This document shows, piece by piece, positions 8,741 through 17,023 of a stretch of DNA of 64,000 bases. The first letter of the stretch is position 1. Every line of letters starts with the position of its first letter. Both the position numbers and the translations under genes were made by a program. The notes beneath the pieces are model-generated. The model did no database searches. It worked only from the letters and a program-made list of their open reading frames with translations, and was not told the origin of the DNA. The DNA is from an uncultured Saprospiraceae bacterium (GTDB taxonomy: Bacteria; Bacteroidota; Bacteroidia; Chitinophagales; Saprospiraceae). The stretch is taken from positions 1 through 64,000 of the forward strand of contig CALFBH010000006.1 of assembly GCA_937951615.1 (NCBI GenBank). The letters run 5' to 3'.

Positions 8741-8771
8741 CAAAATTATACCCTTTTAATAGAAAACCAAA
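8741..8771 (-). promoter_or_regulatory. Bacteroidota-type promoter of the HU gene
   Basis: On the minus strand TTTG (8771-8768), a 19-base spacer, then TAATTTTG (8748-8741), a full match to the consensus. The start of transcription would be near 8735, about 100 bases before the ATG. Confidence 0.6.
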
Positions 8772-8907
8772 TTTTTTGCTTGAAAAAATGGCTAAAATCC
8801 TTTAAATATGGGGGTTATAAGGCTATTTTGTTTCTAAAAGGTATATTTTTTGTACCTTGAAAACCTAAATATCCTTTTTACCCAACAATTAAATAATTGA
8901 TATTCTT

Positions 8908-9096
8908 ATGAAAAAGCTGCTCGGATTACTTTGTTTACTGGTTTTTCTATCCATGACGACTATAACGCAGACTTCCTGTAATAGGAAAGCACATTGTCCT
9001 GCTTATGGTAAAACAGGTGGACCAGACACGGATAAAAATGGTAATTATAAAGCCAATAGAAAAAAAAGTAGCAAACTGTTTCCTAAAGGGATGTAA
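8908..9096 (+). CDS. Small lipoprotein with CPAYGK motif
   Basis: A 62-residue protein. MKKLLGLLCLLVFLSMTTITQTSC is a lipoprotein signal ending at T-S-C, and the mature part is only about 39 residues. It contains HCPAYGKTGGPDTDKNGNYKANRKKSSKLFPKGM, which is basic and rich in Gly and Lys. The CPAYG segment and a basic KLFPKGM end suggest conserved short lipoproteins of Bacteroidota, but I know no function for them. Upstream at 8858 is a partial -7 box (TACCTTG). It stands alone between the HU gene and the transporter genes. Confidence 0.7.
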   Translation: MKKLLGLLCLLVFLSMTTITQTSCNRKAHCPAYGKTGGPDTDKNGNYKANRKKSSKLFPKGM

Positions 9097-9210
9097 CCTT
9101 ACTTATGCTATGGTCAAAATGACCAGAAAGCCTTTGCTTACTGCACAAAGATAAGACCTTTAGATTTAAAAACCTAATGTTTGTAATCTTTTTGCTTAAT
9201 AAATATAACT

Positions 9211-10518
9211 TTATTGTTTTAATCTTGGGTCAAGTGCATCTGTAAGTCCTTCACCAATCAGGTTGAATAAAGTCACGGTAATAAAGATAGCCAGACCAGG
9301 GAAAATTGCAAACCACCAGGCTGATGGATTGGTTCTCGATATCGCCAACATCTTTCCCCAGGTAATGGTTTCCGCAGGTACACCTAAGCCTAAGAAGGAT
9401 AGAAATGACTCAATCAATATAGCGGAGGCAATACCAAATGCTACCGCAATAAATACTGGAGAAAGCGAATTGGGTATTGCATGTTTAAACATGGTACGCA
9501 TTTGCGAAAAGCCCAAAGCATTGGCTGCTTCTATATATTCCAATCGCCTGACCCGCAATAATTCTGCCCGTATAAAACGTGCAATGCCCGTCCAGCGGAC
9601 TGTTCCAATAACTGCCATGACCAAGAAAATGGAAGGCTTGGCTATCGCTACAATCGCCAGTATGAGTACAAGCAGCGGAATAGAGTTGATGACTTCAATA
9701 AGTCGCGTAATCGCAATATCTACCGGAAAGGCAACTCTCTTGGCTAAGAATGGAATAAACTTATTGAGCAGAGCCGAAATCAGGTTGACAATAATCAGAA
9801 TCCCCAAAAAGATAAGTATCCCGATAAAAAATGCCCCGATAGCCTTGCCAAAAGATACCCCAAATGCATCACTCATGATATAAGAACGGGAATAAAAACC
9901 ATAGAAGAAGCCAAGCAAAATTCCAATAATATTCAGCATCAATCCACCTCTCGATAATTCCAGTCCTGTATCGCCAAAATAACCTGCACAAGCACCCAAA
10001 AAGATACCTATAATACAAGCAATTCCCATCGCAATAATACCGACCATAAATGCAATGCGCGTTCCATGTATCATGCCCGATAGCACATCGCGCCCCAAAT
10101 CATCAGAGCCCAGCCAGTGCCGCCATATCTTCGATTTCACATCCTGCTTATCAAACGGACCAACCCAACGCGATTTATAATCCAGATTATTGGGGAGATA
10201 AGGCACAGGCGGCCACACCACAAAATCGTATTGCTTGTCTTTCCAGTCGCCATTCTTGAAGGCTGTTGGCCACTTAGCCAAACCTAAACTAACGGCATAT
10301 TGCTTGAATACAGGCATATATACTTTGCCTTCGTATTTGCAAACAATGGGTTTTTCATTGGCAATAAAATCTGCGAGTAGCGCAATAACTGCCAAAAACA
10401 TAACGACATACAAAGAGTATAAAGCCCGCTTGTTCTTCTTAAACTGCCTCGCTACATACGACCAGTAGCTCTGCTTCTCCTCTTTATTTTGTACCGACTT
10501 TTTCTTTTTTCCAAACAT
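9211..10518 (-). CDS. Peptide ABC transporter permease, OppC/YejE type
   Basis: A 435-residue inner-membrane permease. Residues about 1-60 carry a cytosolic basic region and the first membrane helix. A soluble insert (about 60-150, with WPPVPYLPNNLDYKSRW and HWLGSDDLGRDVLSGMIHGTR) precedes the core. The EAA loop for contact with the ATPase reads EAANALGFSQMRTMFKHAIPNSLSP. LGSDDLGRD is the characteristic OppC/DppC sequence. It is longer than E. coli OppC (about 300) because of the insert and an additional helix pair. It is the last gene of a three-gene set read 12114, 10614, 9211, separated from the OppB gene by a hairpin-forming repeat. Confidence 0.92.
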   Translation of the reverse strand: MFGKKKKSVQNKEEKQSYWSYVARQFKKNKRALYSLYVVMFLAVIALLADFIANEKPIVCKYEGKVYMPVFKQYAVSLGLAKWPTAFKNGDWKDKQYDFVVWPPVPYLPNNLDYKSRWVGPFDKQDVKSKIWRHWLGSDDLGRDVLSGMIHGTRIAFMVGIIAMGIACIIGIFLGACAGYFGDTGLELSRGGLMLNIIGILLGFFYGFYSRSYIMSDAFGVSFGKAIGAFFIGILIFLGILIIVNLISALLNKFIPFLAKRVAFPVDIAITRLIEVINSIPLLVLILAIVAIAKPSIFLVMAVIGTVRWTGIARFIRAELLRVRRLEYIEAANALGFSQMRTMFKHAIPNSLSPVFIAVAFGIASAILIESFLSFLGLGVPAETITWGKMLAISRTNPSAWWFAIFPGLAIFITVTLFNLIGEGLTDALDPRLKQ

Positions 10519-10530
10519 AATATTAGAATT

Positions 10531-10605
10531 GTGTTGTCGTGTTGAAGTGTTGTCGTGTTATCGTCCAAAAGACATCAACACATTAACACATCAACACATT
10601 AACAC
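10531..10605. repeat. GTGTTGNN octamer hairpin (oppB-oppC intergenic)
   Basis: Four octamers on one arm (GTGTTGTC, GTGTTGAA, GTGTTGTC, GTGTTATC), a spacer of about 10 bases, then four complementary octamers of type CATCAACA/CATTAACA. It fills the gap between the two permease genes and would fold into a long hairpin in their mRNA, upstream of the oppC-type start codon. Confidence 0.75.
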
Positions 10606-10613
10606 GTAATGTG

Positions 10614-12014
10614 TTAATCAAATGTAATTCTAGGATCCACAACGGCATATAAAATATCCACCACCAGATAACCAATCATGGTCAGTAAAGCAGCCATCAT
10701 GACTATCGTACTCACCACAGGAAAGTTTTGTGCAACAATGGCCTGATAGAGATATTGCCCCATTCCTGGAAGGGAGAATAATATTTCAATCACAATAGAA
10801 CCTGAAATCATCAAGGGGAAAATATTTCCAAATAAAGTAATAACAGGTAAGAGTGAGTTGCGAATAGAATGTTTCCAAATGACTTTTCGCTCTTCCACAC
10901 CCTTAGCACGGGCAGTCCGCACATAATCCTGGCGCAGTACCGACAACATACCACCACGCATCTGCCGCGACAAGAAAGCCAGACTACCATAAGTCCAACA
11001 GAACAAAGGCAGGATCAAGTGGTAAGACCGTATTCTAAAGGTCTCAAAAAATCCTGCATCCGATGGCGGGTCTCCAATTCCATAAGGCGGAAACCAGTTT
11101 AGGTACTCAGGCTGACAAAGAAAGACAATCAGTAGAGTAGCGATCCAGAAACTCGGCAAAGAATATAGAATAAACAAAATCGTGGTCACCACGCTGTCCG
11201 CTGTAGTGTCTTTTTTCCTTGCGGAAAATACGCCCAACGGAATGGCAATCACATAAGTCAGAATTATCGAAATAAAGCTGATCAGCATCGTCCAGAATAT
11301 CCGTTCACCAATTTCCTCAGAGATAGGGCGTTTACTTTGGTAAGATTTCCCAAAATCAAAACGAATGAATTTGGAAAACCAAGTGTGGTATTGATTTTTG
11401 TAGCCATACCAGTTGAAGGTAGGTACTTTGGTCTTCCACTTGGTCGGATTATTGACCATCGCTGCATAATTGGCTTTTGTTTCGTCTATCAAATCCTTCA
11501 TGACCATCGTGGAAGGCGTGGATGTGATGAATTTGTCCGTAATTTCAAAATTCTTTTGAATCTTATCATCCTTGTATTCCCGATACAAATCCCGCACTTT
11601 TTCCTTGATTTTTATCAAGGCCTTGGGGTTTAGCGAGTCCCGTGGAATATCCAGCACAGCGACTTCCATCTTTTCTACCGATTTATGATAAGCGCGAATC
11701 TCATCCCAGTTACCATAACTATTGATAAGCCGGCTCAGTGTAGCCTGATGCTCTTTTTTAGGAATGCGGTGCAAGGTATCGGGATAAGCCTTAGAACTCA
11801 TGGTAAAGTAAAAGGTTGGCAAATCCAGTCCCAGCTCCTTTTTGATGGCATTATATGCTCCGGGAGACAGTGGTTTACTAGAGTTGGGATCAATGCCCGC
11901 AATGCTATACACCGGATCGCCCGGTGCGTACATGTTGAGCAAAAATACCATGACTGAAATCACCAGCAAGGTCGGGATGAAAATCAGTATTCTTTTTAAA
12001 ATGTATTTAAACAT
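10614..12014 (-). CDS. Peptide ABC transporter permease, OppB type
   Basis: A 466-residue inner-membrane permease. The N-terminus MFKYILKRILIFIPTLLVISVMVFLLNMYAPGDP is the standard OppB/DppB start (RRLLxxIPxLxxVxxxxFxLxxxxPGDP). A long soluble insert (about 60-215) sits before the core of five helices. The EAA loop reads DYVRTARAKGVEERKVIWKHSIRNSLLP, followed by LPGMGQYLYQAI. OppB proteins are usually about 310 residues; the insert accounts for the difference and parallels the one in the partner permease. Substrate is probably peptides, but this cannot be proven here. Confidence 0.92.
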   Translation of the reverse strand: MFKYILKRILIFIPTLLVISVMVFLLNMYAPGDPVYSIAGIDPNSSKPLSPGAYNAIKKELGLDLPTFYFTMSSKAYPDTLHRIPKKEHQATLSRLINSYGNWDEIRAYHKSVEKMEVAVLDIPRDSLNPKALIKIKEKVRDLYREYKDDKIQKNFEITDKFITSTPSTMVMKDLIDETKANYAAMVNNPTKWKTKVPTFNWYGYKNQYHTWFSKFIRFDFGKSYQSKRPISEEIGERIFWTMLISFISIILTYVIAIPLGVFSARKKDTTADSVVTTILFILYSLPSFWIATLLIVFLCQPEYLNWFPPYGIGDPPSDAGFFETFRIRSYHLILPLFCWTYGSLAFLSRQMRGGMLSVLRQDYVRTARAKGVEERKVIWKHSIRNSLLPVITLFGNIFPLMISGSIVIEILFSLPGMGQYLYQAIVAQNFPVVSTIVMMAALLTMIGYLVVDILYAVVDPRITFD

Positions 12015-12017
12015 AAT

Positions 12018-12110
12018 TTAATTACGAATGACGAATCTGTTAATTACGAATTATAAATCAGTTAATTGAAGATAACCAATCAACCAATAACCAGTTACCA
12101 ATACACCAAC
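12018..12110. repeat. Short-word repeats between oppB and oppA
   Basis: The gap between the binding protein and the OppB-type permease holds two word families: AATTACGAATGACGAAT and TTAATTACGAATTATAAAT, then AACCAATCAACCAATAACCAG. Similar TTACGAAT words occur at 43987 and 57088. Confidence 0.55.
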
Positions 12111-12113
12111 ACC

Positions 12114-13889
12114 CTAATTAGCCGTAGGCTTAGAAATTTGAAAGCCAGCATCCCAGTAGCCCGGACGAATGCCCGATGCATAATCGTTTGCATATTTTTT
12201 GTGAATAGCAATCCGTTCTTTTTGTGCCAACAAGAAAATATAAGGTACATCATCATGGATAATCTGATGCAGTTCTTTATACATGGCAAAACGTTTTGCA
12301 TCATCCATTTCTTTACGAAGGTTTTCGATAATCTGATCGGTTTGAGGATTACCAAAACCAGTGTAATTAGAACCACCATCGTTATAAGAATCGGTGTGCC
12401 AGATTTGCTTAGGATCAGATTCAAAAGGAGAAGAAATCCAGCCTGCAACAAACATTTCGTAGTTATGGGACTTATTGCGCTCCAACATGACCGACCATTC
12501 CAGTGGCAGGATATTGACTTTCACACCTGCTTTTCTGGCTTCCTCCTGGAAAATCAGACAAGCACGTTCGCGACGTGAATTTCCAGTATTAAAATTCAGG
12601 TCAATGGTGAAATCTACTTTTTCTCCATCAATTTCTTTGTCTAATGTACCATCACCGTTAGTGTCTTTCCAGCCAGCTTCTGCTAGTAATGCTCTAGCTG
12701 TTTCGATGCTATGTGGATAAGGTTTTACATTAGGGTTCAGACGCTCTGTAAGTGAAGGATGCGTAAAGCTTGCCACCCGTTCGCCCAGTCCATAACAGAA
12801 AGATTCAATCAACTGATCGACATTCATGATATGCGCCAATGCTTTACGGGTACGCACATCACTAAATTTGTCCAATCGCTGATTGATGGCCATATAATCA
12901 TAAGAAAAGAGGGGAGGCGTATGCATCGAATATTTAGAGGTAAAATCGTCAGATTCTTTCAAGTCTGTAACAAAGGGTTTAGGCTCGATACCACGCATGG
13001 CGTCCAGTTTTTCACCTCTTAGTGCAACGGTTGCTGTCGTCAGGTCATTAATGGTTTCCAAAACCAACTTATCTGGATAAGCCTGAAACCAGTGATTGCT
13101 GTCTTTTACATTATTTCCCCACCAGTTGTCTTTGCGTTTCAGGATAACACGCTGATTGACCTGCCAGTCTTCAAAAGTATAAGGACCAGAACCGACGACG
13201 ACTTCGCGCTGAAATTTACTGCCATTATATTGGTCAGCAAATTTTTTAATGTCTGCATTACTAGATAACTTTTCACCTTGTTCAAACAATTGTTTTACGG
13301 TGAATTTTTTCATGATGCCTTCCGGGTCGTAAATATATTCAGGAATGATATACAAATCGGAAAAGGAAGACTCGATAATCATATAAGGCTCTGAATAGAT
13401 AACAGAGAACTTACGAGGATTATCTTTGTCAATAATAAAATCTTCTATTTTGTCAAAATAAGGCTTGAGTGCCTTACTGTTGGTTTGCGGGTTTTTGAGT
13501 ACGCGGAGCGAGAAGTCCACATCTTTTGCAGTAATAGCTTCCCCATTATCCCATTTGGCTTCTTCGCGAATTTCAAAATCTACTTTCAGTTTGCCGTCGG
13601 GCGTATCGGTAAAAACCGGACGGGCTTTTGCCAATACAGGCGCGACCTCATAAGTTTTGAAGTCGATGTGCAGCAAGGTCTGGAAAACATGCTGGAACAC
13701 AATTGTAGCTCCGTTATCATTAGAGTTAAGTGGTGTCAGTTCTTCCGGGTCACCTAGTGCATGTGTAATCACACGGTTTTCATAATTGCCGGAAAGCGCA
13801 CCATTGCCACTGTCGCCACCGCCACAACTGAGCAGCGTCATAGAAAATGCAACAGGGAGTAAAACGAGTAATTTATTTAAATTCATCAT
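12114..13889 (-). CDS. Peptide ABC transporter substrate-binding lipoprotein (OppA/DppA type)
   Basis: A 591-residue SBP_bac_5-type protein. The N-terminus MMNLNKLLVLLPVAFSMTLLSCGGGDSG is a lipoprotein signal with lipobox L-L-S-C, so it is anchored on the periplasmic side of the inner membrane or in the outer membrane. Family features: ALGDPEELTPLNSNDNGA near the start, EAKWDNGEAITAKDVDFSLRVLKNP (the KWHDG-type segment), GSGPYTFEDW, and the C-terminal APxW-like end AGFQISKP. It heads the gene order 12114-10614-9211 and should deliver peptides to the two permeases. Confidence 0.93.
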   Translation of the reverse strand: MMNLNKLLVLLPVAFSMTLLSCGGGDSGNGALSGNYENRVITHALGDPEELTPLNSNDNGATIVFQHVFQTLLHIDFKTYEVAPVLAKARPVFTDTPDGKLKVDFEIREEAKWDNGEAITAKDVDFSLRVLKNPQTNSKALKPYFDKIEDFIIDKDNPRKFSVIYSEPYMIIESSFSDLYIIPEYIYDPEGIMKKFTVKQLFEQGEKLSSNADIKKFADQYNGSKFQREVVVGSGPYTFEDWQVNQRVILKRKDNWWGNNVKDSNHWFQAYPDKLVLETINDLTTATVALRGEKLDAMRGIEPKPFVTDLKESDDFTSKYSMHTPPLFSYDYMAINQRLDKFSDVRTRKALAHIMNVDQLIESFCYGLGERVASFTHPSLTERLNPNVKPYPHSIETARALLAEAGWKDTNGDGTLDKEIDGEKVDFTIDLNFNTGNSRRERACLIFQEEARKAGVKVNILPLEWSVMLERNKSHNYEMFVAGWISSPFESDPKQIWHTDSYNDGGSNYTGFGNPQTDQIIENLRKEMDDAKRFAMYKELHQIIHDDVPYIFLLAQKERIAIHKKYANDYASGIRPGYWDAGFQISKPTAN

Positions 13890-14051
13890 AGTTAATTAGA
13901 TATTAGCGGGATAAGATTTATCTCCAATTTTTAAACGCTTAAAATTAGAAAGAAATACTTGCATTGCAAAAGGGAAAGCAAATGGCTTATATATTTGGAG
14001 TTCAATTTTACAAAAGAACTGTAAAATAGACCTTATTTTTTGATTTTATGA

Positions 14052-14534
14052 TCAAATAACATGAAAAGGAAGAATCCCATAGCCAGAAAAAAAGGATGGT
14101 GACTTTATGCTCTTTTTATACAACTCAATTTTTAAAAGCGTTTCGTCATCAATATCTCCATAAAAAGGAAGCTTTTGACTATTGTGATTGGTCTCTGCAT
14201 ATTTATCGCCTTCATATTGCAAATTAGTCCGTAGTAAAAGTGCAGTAGTCAGTAAAATCGCCACAAATGCGGCAGCACGAAGCCAGCTTGTGTTGATGTT
14301 GAAAAAAGGAATTGGGGAAGGTACAGGACTTTTTGCGGCTTGTGTTTCATTATAAGTTATTACGCCAGTAATAATCTGTGCCTGCAATTCTACTTCTTCT
14401 CTAAATGTGGCATCATTAGCCATCAAGGTTTCTAATATTTGAACCTCTTCGACTTTCATCTCACCCATCAGGTAGGTATCTATCCATTCCTGCATGTCGC
14501 AATAATCCATATTTAAATGATTGCTGTTCATCAT
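14052..14534 (-). CDS. Putative anti-sigma factor, single membrane span
   Basis: A 160-residue protein overlapping the end of the sigma-factor gene by four bases (ATGA), which suggests translational coupling. The N-terminal half has the zf-HC2/anti-sigma-like layout without a clear zinc motif: EWIDTYLMGEMKVEEVQILETLMANDATFREEVELQAQI, as in Bacteroidota anti-sigma proteins that begin IExYLxGxLxxEExxxFExxLxxD. A membrane helix follows (about 86-104, AAAFVAILLTTALLL). The C-terminal part is short and hydrophilic. By position and layout it should hold the partner sigma factor at the membrane. Sequence similarity to a named family is modest. Confidence 0.7.
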   Translation of the reverse strand: MMNSNHLNMDYCDMQEWIDTYLMGEMKVEEVQILETLMANDATFREEVELQAQIITGVITYNETQAAKSPVPSPIPFFNINTSWLRAAAFVAILLTTALLLRTNLQYEGDKYAETNHNSQKLPFYGDIDDETLLKIELYKKSIKSPSFFSGYGILPFHVI

Positions 14535-15082
14535 TGTCTAAATTTATCTTTTAATTTTTTCATTGCTTTACATTTGAGGTTTTTGGCAACCTGTGGGCTG
14601 CCGAGGTTCATAATTTGGGCAATTTCTGTCATTTTCTTTTTTTCAAAATAGAAAAGTCGGAGCACTTGTTTTTCTTTTCCTAATAAAGCATCAATTTGAA
14701 GGTGCAATGCCTTGTTTTGTTCCTGAGTTAAAATGCTTTGCAGGGTATCAGATTCATCCTGAAATTGCTGTGTGCAGTCTTTAAGTCTGCTGATACGTCC
14801 GGTCTTTCGCAGACGTTTGAGCCATAAGCGGCGGGCTACTTCACAATTATAAGCCCTCAAAGTGCCCGTCAGGATAAAATTGCCAGTCCTTATTTTTTCT
14901 ACAAGATTGATAATGACATCTTGGTAAATGTCTTTTGCATCCTGTACAGTCCCATTATTGCTGCAAATTTGTTGAATAATTGGCGCAAAGCACTGCCTAC
15001 GCAACACCTGTAGCGCGTCGCTTTCCTGCCCCGAATTGCGGGAACTTAATTGTTGGATAATATGGAGGTCTAAGCTGTTCAC
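14531..15082 (-). CDS. RNA polymerase sigma factor, sigma-70 family (ECF-like)
   Basis: A 183-residue protein. Region 2 is visible as AKDIYQDVIINLVEKIRTGNFILTGTLRAYNCEVARRLWLKRLRK, although it is divergent. Region 4 is clear: LLGKEKQVLRLFYFEKKKMTEIAQIMNLGSPQVAKNLKCKAMKKLK, a helix-turn-helix for -35 recognition. Size fits an ECF sigma factor. It is the first gene of a two-gene set with the membrane protein at 14052. The signal and regulon are unknown. Confidence 0.85.
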   Translation of the reverse strand: MNSLDLHIIQQLSSRNSGQESDALQVLRRQCFAPIIQQICSNNGTVQDAKDIYQDVIINLVEKIRTGNFILTGTLRAYNCEVARRLWLKRLRKTGRISRLKDCTQQFQDESDTLQSILTQEQNKALHLQIDALLGKEKQVLRLFYFEKKKMTEIAQIMNLGSPQVAKNLKCKAMKKLKDKFRQ

Positions 15083-15166
15083 GTCATAAAATACCGTTTA
15101 TGTGTGAAAGGTAACTTTAAAATTTTAAAATCTATTGTAGTTCAAAGGGGAAATTTCTATTGAAGT

Positions 15167-16606
15167 TCAACTATTTTCAAACAAATCTTCCAAAGTCACG
15201 ACATTCTGCACGACATCAGTATGCGTGTGTGCATTGGCAAGTCCGTAGGTAGTGATGAGGGTGAGGAATACCGATTTGCGTGATTGAGTGACAGCAGCAA
15301 AAGTATCGGCTCGTTCTCGAAGCGTCTTTTTATATGCGGGAGTGAGTTTGAAATCGGCATTAGAAAATTTGACTTCGCAGAGATTGATGACGCCGTCGGC
15401 GCGATCAATCAGCAAATCAACCTGAATGCCTTCATGGGTGTTATCACCCACAAAGCGGAAACTCGAAAAATCGTGAAAAATCGCTGAAACACCCAAAGCA
15501 TTGGCAATTTGGCGATAATGTATAAAGCATGTATTTTCAAAGGCATAACCACACCAGACGCGAAAGTCGGGCTTGGTGAAAAGTTGGAGAAAGACATTTT
15601 TCTGATGATGCAGCCCTTTTTCTGAAATTAATTTGAGGTAAAACAAAGAAAAATTATCAGTGAGTCGATATAAGCTGCCTTTTTTCTTTTTTCCGAAGGG
15701 GTAATAGGTCTGAATGAAAGCAGACTTTTCCAACTCATTCAGGATGCGGGTAAGGCTACCACCGTTTGCTAAACCGGTCGTTTTTTCGATTTCGCTGCGA
15801 GTCAAGCCCTTCCATTTGGATGCCAATGCCTTGACGACGGCGATGTGTTTGTCGGCTTTTTCAAACAGCGAACGATAGAGTCGTCCAAACTCATCACGTA
15901 GGAAGCCATCAGTTTCAAAACATAGTCGGTCTATATTTTGTGGGATGCTTTGGCTGGGTTTCAGTAGGTCGAGATAGTAGGGAATGCCGCCGAGTGCCAT
16001 ATAGACCTGAACGACTTGATAGCGATTTGTCTTGATGTTTTTAGATTGAAGAAATTGTTCGGTTTCAGCAAGCGAAAAGGGTTGAAGATTAATGTATTGT
16101 GTAGCTCGATTATGTAATCCGCCTTTATTATTGAGAACATTGTTTATCATCCAGGAAGCCGCTGAACCGCAGACGACCAAAAGAACATTATTGTATGTTG
16201 CCCAGTCATTCCAAAAGTGACCGAACATCCCCAGAAATTTAGATTTGGGGGTGTCTATCCAAGGCAATTCGTCTAGGAAAATGACTTTTTTTTGCTCGGA
16301 TTTCAAAGAAGAAAGGTATTTTTTTAGCATCGAAAATGCTTGCATCCAGCTTCGTGGTTGTTTTACTTCTGTACGGCTGTATTCGGAGAGTTTATCCGCA
16401 AAATTTTGTAGTTGATCACTGAGGTCGGCATTTTGTATGCCAGTCATTTCAAACTTAATGTGATCGTGAAGGGCGTTTTTTATAAGGAAAGTCTTGCCTA
16501 CTCGTCGTCTACCATATACGATGATAAATTCGGATTTTTGGGAGGCCAAGGCCTCTTCAAATATTTTTTTTTGGGGATCTCTGCCGATGATTGTGGGTGT
16601 ATTCAT
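15167..16606 (-). CDS. P-loop ATPase with DUF234/PD-(D/E)XK-like C-terminus
   Basis: A 479-residue protein of the so-called archaeal ATPase class (COG1672/DUF234 type). Walker A is GRRRVGKT at 32-39, Walker B is KVIFLDELPWID with Asp112 and Glu113. A winged-helix region follows (about 265-310, GLTRSEIEKTTGLANGGSLTRILNELEKSAFI). The C-terminal DUF234 region contains QVDLLIDRADGVINLCEVKF, a D...E-x-K arrangement like a PD-(D/E)XK nuclease core. The cellular role of the family is not settled; defence or mobile-element roles have been considered. The gene stands alone, and an inverted repeat overlaps its probable promoter. Confidence 0.87.
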   Translation of the reverse strand: MNTPTIIGRDPQKKIFEEALASQKSEFIIVYGRRRVGKTFLIKNALHDHIKFEMTGIQNADLSDQLQNFADKLSEYSRTEVKQPRSWMQAFSMLKKYLSSLKSEQKKVIFLDELPWIDTPKSKFLGMFGHFWNDWATYNNVLLVVCGSAASWMINNVLNNKGGLHNRATQYINLQPFSLAETEQFLQSKNIKTNRYQVVQVYMALGGIPYYLDLLKPSQSIPQNIDRLCFETDGFLRDEFGRLYRSLFEKADKHIAVVKALASKWKGLTRSEIEKTTGLANGGSLTRILNELEKSAFIQTYYPFGKKKKGSLYRLTDNFSLFYLKLISEKGLHHQKNVFLQLFTKPDFRVWCGYAFENTCFIHYRQIANALGVSAIFHDFSSFRFVGDNTHEGIQVDLLIDRADGVINLCEVKFSNADFKLTPAYKKTLRERADTFAAVTQSRKSVFLTLITTYGLANAHTHTDVVQNVVTLEDLFENS

Positions 16607-16680
16607 TTAAGTATTTTCGTAGCATAGACATTCCTGTCTGCGATGAGATAAGCACAGATTATTCTTGTTTGTAGTATTTA

Positions 16681-16723
16681 TATTTGGCTAAAAGTACAAA
16701 AAAATAGCACTTTTAGCCAAATA
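16681..16723 (-). promoter_or_regulatory. Inverted repeat over the probable promoter of the DUF234 ATPase gene
   Basis: Perfect 15-base arms TATTTGGCTAAAAGT (16681-16695) and ACTTTTAGCCAAATA (16709-16723) with a 13-base spacer. On the minus strand TTTG within one arm is followed after 21 bases by TACTTTTA, a near match to the -7 box. A repressor bound here would block the promoter. The half-site resembles that upstream of the ATPase pair at 23313. Confidence 0.5.
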
Positions 16724-16740
16724 TAGCGCGTTTTTCTAAA

Positions 16741-16850
16741 TGACAATCGCATAAAAATATTTTTTAAACCACTAAGCGCACTAAAGGGCATGAAGCCGTA
16801 TCGCTATCGGCTTGTATAGTGTAAAGAACACGAATGAATTTTCTTTTTCT
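16741..16850 (+). mobile_element. Decayed MITE copy
   Basis: The first 19 bases (TGACAATCGCATAAAAATA) match the terminal repeat of the intact element at 46796 with one mismatch, and the inner AACCACTAAG-CACTAAAG and AACACGAATGAATTTT segments are also shared. No right terminal repeat is found, and about 40 extra bases with a small hairpin (AGCCG...CGGCT) interrupt it. The rest of the 16606-17024 gap holds no gene. Confidence 0.65.
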
Positions 16851-17023
16851 GGCGAAGGGTAAATCTTAATTCACTAAAAATATGATTGAAAATATATTTT
16901 CCTTGTCATAATCATGTCGCTTTTTTTTTAATACAAGATAATCTGCTTTAAAACAAATATATTTGTAAACTACACGCCCAAAATACAACTAATCAACTCA
17001 ATTACTCAATCACTTAATTTAAC

